From positions 62,001 through 126,000 of the forward strand of contig JAWWNJ010000151.1 of assembly GCA_037176885.1 (NCBI GenBank): a stretch of 64,000 nt of DNA, read 5' to 3'. Under the pieces are notes generated by a model. It had not been told where the DNA came from, ran no database searches, and saw only the letters and a list, made by a program, of their open reading frames with translations. The stretch is from Favolaschia claudopus. Taxonomy: Eukaryota; Basidiomycota; Agaricomycetes; Agaricales; Mycenaceae. Made by a program: the position numbers and the translations under genes. Positions 63,569 to 64,000 of the stretch are shown one piece after another (positions within the stretch are counted from its first letter, which is position 1; each line of letters opens with the position of its first letter).

Positions 63569-64000
63569 ATGGCAGGTTTCTTTGATGCCATGCACACACT
63601 GTCGACGCTCGAGGTGGACGTAATAAAACGTGACCGCGTTGTTGACAAGCTGGCACGTGATGTGAATATCAACCGTGTCACATCATTCGTCGTCAAGGCA
63701 GCCAAAAGGCAGCTTGACTCTGTTCCACCACGCGCACTCTCCCCTACCCTCCCTCATTTCCACTTACCGCCAGCGACAACGATGGACAGCTGCCTTCAAC
63801 TGCCTCTGTGCTTTCCCTACGCGGCCTCGGATCGGTACCGCCTTACAGCGTGAGGAGTCAGTGAGATTCATCGAGGGAATAAGTACGTCGACTCACTTTT
63901 CTCTATTTCTCCCACCCATCGGCATTCTCGCAGCCCCCGTCGCTGTCATCGCCTGCCCTACGCCCCTTGCATGGTGTTTGCCTCCGGGTTCGAACACCTT
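63569..64000 (+). CDS. Possible 5' part of a spliced gene running off the right edge
   Basis: MAGFFDAMHTLSTLEVDVIK, then DRVVDKLARDVNINRVTSFV (63569-63715), may be a first exon. A credible intron at 63882-63932 (GTACGTCGACTCAC...TCGCAG) joins ALQREESVRFIEGI to TPVAVIACPTPLAWCLPP at the window end. Exon connections in between are unresolved. No family recognised. Confidence 0.3.

Noticed and set aside
1..64000. A defence system, biosynthetic cluster or other multi-gene pathway
   Set aside because: No adjacent set of enzymes or regulators; nearly all recognisable coding sequence derives from transposons or isolated host genes.

Overview
The window reads as nuclear DNA of a filamentous basidiomycete, most likely an agaricomycete. 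The reasons are spliced genes with introns of about 45-60 nt (GTNNGT donors, CTNAC/CTAAC branch sites, YAG acceptors), protein families I know mainly from mushroom genomes (a DUF6534-type membrane protein, a multi-exon integrase-core protein, an agaric hypothetical family with a CxC/CxxC N-terminus, MYND-finger proteins), and a very high density of transposable elements. No bacterial operon, rRNA, genuine tRNA, CRISPR array or biosynthetic cluster is visible. Family names come from memory of the families, not from a search.

Layout. 1-0.8 kb: 3' exons of a DUF6534-type gene. 0.8-5.3 kb: small DNA transposons and a 328-bp-arm perfect inverted repeat. 5.3-7.6 kb (minus): a decayed chimera of a gag-like ORF and an integrase-core gene. 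8.4-10.0 kb: repeat A. 10.1-10.9 kb: a 54/108-bp minisatellite. 13.4-14.9 kb (minus): pseudogene of an agaric hypothetical family. 15.5-20.4 kb (minus): a frameshifted LINE whose RNase H domain lies between endonuclease and reverse transcriptase, preceded by an RS-rich ORF. 20.4-29 kb: MITEs, a 1.5-kb field of ACTTAACTT-like motifs and a zinc-knuckle ORF. 30-31.4 kb: a tRNA-headed SINE-like insertion with 15-bp target duplications and a nested element. 32-37 kb: a copia integrase relic split by mariner-like MITEs, and a hAT-like element. 37-39.2 kb: helitron-like remnants. 40.3-45.0 kb: repeat B, a rearranged copy of repeat A carrying three datable insertions, one of them a LINE that encodes only ORF1. 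45-54 kb: more MITEs, including several inside a small ORF. 55.0-55.9 kb: a MYND-finger gene. 56.5-59.5 kb: a degenerate Ty1/copia element with a 3' LTR and a spliced copy of its R-U5 leader. 59.8-61.0 kb: two small divergent genes. The last 400 bp hold a possible gene start.

How it works together. This is mainly a transposon nest, not a pathway. Its value is that A can be compared with B and that target-site duplications (TSDs) are preserved, so many insertions can be reconstructed to the base and ordered in time. The likeliest novelties are the EN-RNaseH-RT domain order, the ORF1-only LINE, the long tRNA-headed SINE, the spliced leader copy at the LTR, and the large perfect hairpin. Likely intact host genes are few: the DUF6534-type gene, the MYND gene, perhaps the 60.8-kb ORF.
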